The notes under the pieces were generated by a model. It searched no databases. It was given only the letters and a program-made list of their open reading frames with translations, and was not told where the DNA came from. Shown in pieces: positions 5,136-5,716 of a stretch of 5,716 nucleotides of DNA (its first letter is position 1; every line of letters begins with the position of its first letter). The stretch is taken from assembly GCA_024225875.1 (NCBI GenBank), contig JAAEMD010000455.1, positions 1 through 5,716 on the forward strand, written 5' to 3'. Position numbers and translations under genes: made by a program. The stretch is from a bacterium (GTDB taxonomy: Bacteria > Margulisbacteria > Marinamargulisbacteria > JAAEMD01).

Positions 5136-5157
5136 AAAGGGCTTCGGCCCTTTTTTT
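5136..5157 (+). terminator. Rho-independent terminator of parAB
   Basis: AAAGGGC (5136-5142), a TTCG tetraloop and GCCCTTT (5147-5153) form a 7-bp stem, with an unbroken run of seven T (5151-5157). It begins one base after the parB stop. This is a classic strong intrinsic terminator. Confidence 0.93.
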
Positions 5158-5220
5158 ATTCCTATATTTCATTGTTCAATTTATATCTTGTCTTACCAGT
5201 TAAGTTTTTTGCTATAAAAA

Positions 5221-5238
5221 GTTTATTCGGTTTATTCG
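5221..5238 (+). repeat. Tandem 9-bp direct repeat upstream of the SWIM gene
   Basis: GTTTATTCG occurs twice with no gap (5221-5229 and 5230-5238). It lies about 15 bp before a possible -10 (TATACT, 5254-5259), so it could be a regulator site. Otherwise 5158-5290 shows only AT-rich DNA and no clear -35 element, operator palindrome or small gene. Confidence 0.4.
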
Positions 5239-5290
5239 TTGGTCATATTTCCATATACTGGGCGGATGATTTGATTTTTACGCGAATTAA

Positions 5291-5716
5291 ATGTCAACGC
5301 AGTTATCTAAAGAACAATTATTTGCTCTCTTTGAGGAAATAAAACAAGAGCAAGCGACTCAATTTCCCCTTTCTGAGCGTTTTTTAAAGCAGTACTTCAA
5401 TAGTAGTCTTTTATCTAAAGCAAAAGAGTATCTTCATAATTCACAAATTAGTTTCTTAGAGCATAGCGAAGACTTTTCTACGATCGATAGTCAAGTCATT
5501 GGCAATTTTGGTAATACCTTCTCTCAACATATCAAAATTACAAAAGTTAATAATAACCCGAGTGTAGATGCACAATGTACCTGCTCCAATAATGCTAAAT
5601 GTCGACACATTGCAGCTGTTCTCCTCAAGCTAAAAGTTGAGCATTCTGGTGGCTTTGGTGAAGCATTTCTAGTGAATGACTGGTTTAATGAATTAGCAAG
5701 TTTGCAGCATGGCGAA
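5291..5716 (+). CDS. SWIM zinc-finger protein, N-terminal part (probable SNF2-family helicase), cut by window end
   Basis: The frame is open for 142 codons from the ATG at 5291 to the window end, and no other ATG occurs in it. Residues 96-106 form CTCSNNAKCRH, that is C-x-C-x5-C-x-H, the SWIM zinc-binding motif (C96, C98, C104, H106), followed by the usual helix 'IAAVLLKLK'. About 95 residues precede the motif, including 'LSKAKEYL', a typical lead-in of SWIM domains. In bacteria this arrangement commonly opens long SNF2/HepA-like DEAD/DEAH helicases, but no helicase motif is inside the window, so that part is inference. The start has no good Shine-Dalgarno. The gene is separated from parB by a strong terminator and is probably transcribed on its own. 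Confidence 0.8.
   Translation, partial: MSTQLSKEQLFALFEEIKQEQATQFPLSERFLKQYFNSSLLSKAKEYLHNSQISFLEHSEDFSTIDSQVIGNFGNTFSQHIKITKVNNNPSVDAQCTCSNNAKCRHIAAVLLKLKVEHSGGFGEAFLVNDWFNELASLQHGE

Noticed and set aside
1..5716. CRISPR array, tRNA, rRNA, IS element or toxin-antitoxin pair
   Set aside because: No spaced identical repeats of CRISPR type, no cloverleaf or rRNA-like sequence, no transposase frame, and no small gene pair was seen; the repeats present are origin iterons.

Overview
This AT-rich window looks like the replication and partition core of a large secondary replicon (megaplasmid or chromid) of a marine gammaproteobacterium. It holds a Tus-type replication-terminator gene, a replication initiator gene, an iteron-bearing origin, a parAB partition operon and the start of a SWIM-domain protein. 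I infer Alteromonadales and most likely a Pseudoalteromonas chromid, because the gene order fits what I recall of that replicon and the Tus, Dam-site and P1-type ParAB features are gammaproteobacterial. Nothing here proves the genus.

Layout from left to right: (1) 1-153 holds the leader and promoter of the tus-like gene and perhaps the last codons of an upstream gene. (2) 154-1023 (+) encodes a clear homologue of the fork-arrest protein Tus. (3) A perfect 12-bp hairpin (1014-1042) covers both stop codons of the convergent tus and rep genes. (4) 1033-2247 (-) encodes a two-winged-helix initiator of about 404 residues. (5) 2275-2865 is non-coding and has the architecture of an origin: about ten copies of a degenerate iteron (core TTAGTAAAA-N4-GATCT), including a 22-23 bp phased run at 2631-2718 and overlapping copies folded into a perfect 17-bp inverted repeat at 2480-2520; three co-oriented DnaA boxes; two consensus IHF sites; and an 81% A+T segment with a 22-bp phased pair of 15-mers. 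Twelve GATC (Dam) sites lie within 389 bp. (6) 2866-5157 is the parA-parB operon with its own sigma70-like promoter and a UUCG-loop terminator. (7) From 5291 to the window end is the N-terminus of a SWIM zinc-finger protein, probably a SNF2-type helicase.

How the parts may work together (inference): Rep binds the iterons and, with DnaA and IHF, opens the AT-rich segment. The inverted iteron pair next to rep would allow autorepression or copy control, and the GATC sites could tie firing to Dam methylation. ParA/ParB segregate the replicon. A terminator protein encoded about 1.3 kb from the origin suggests that a fork trap lies near the origin, as expected for a replicon that replicates in one direction.
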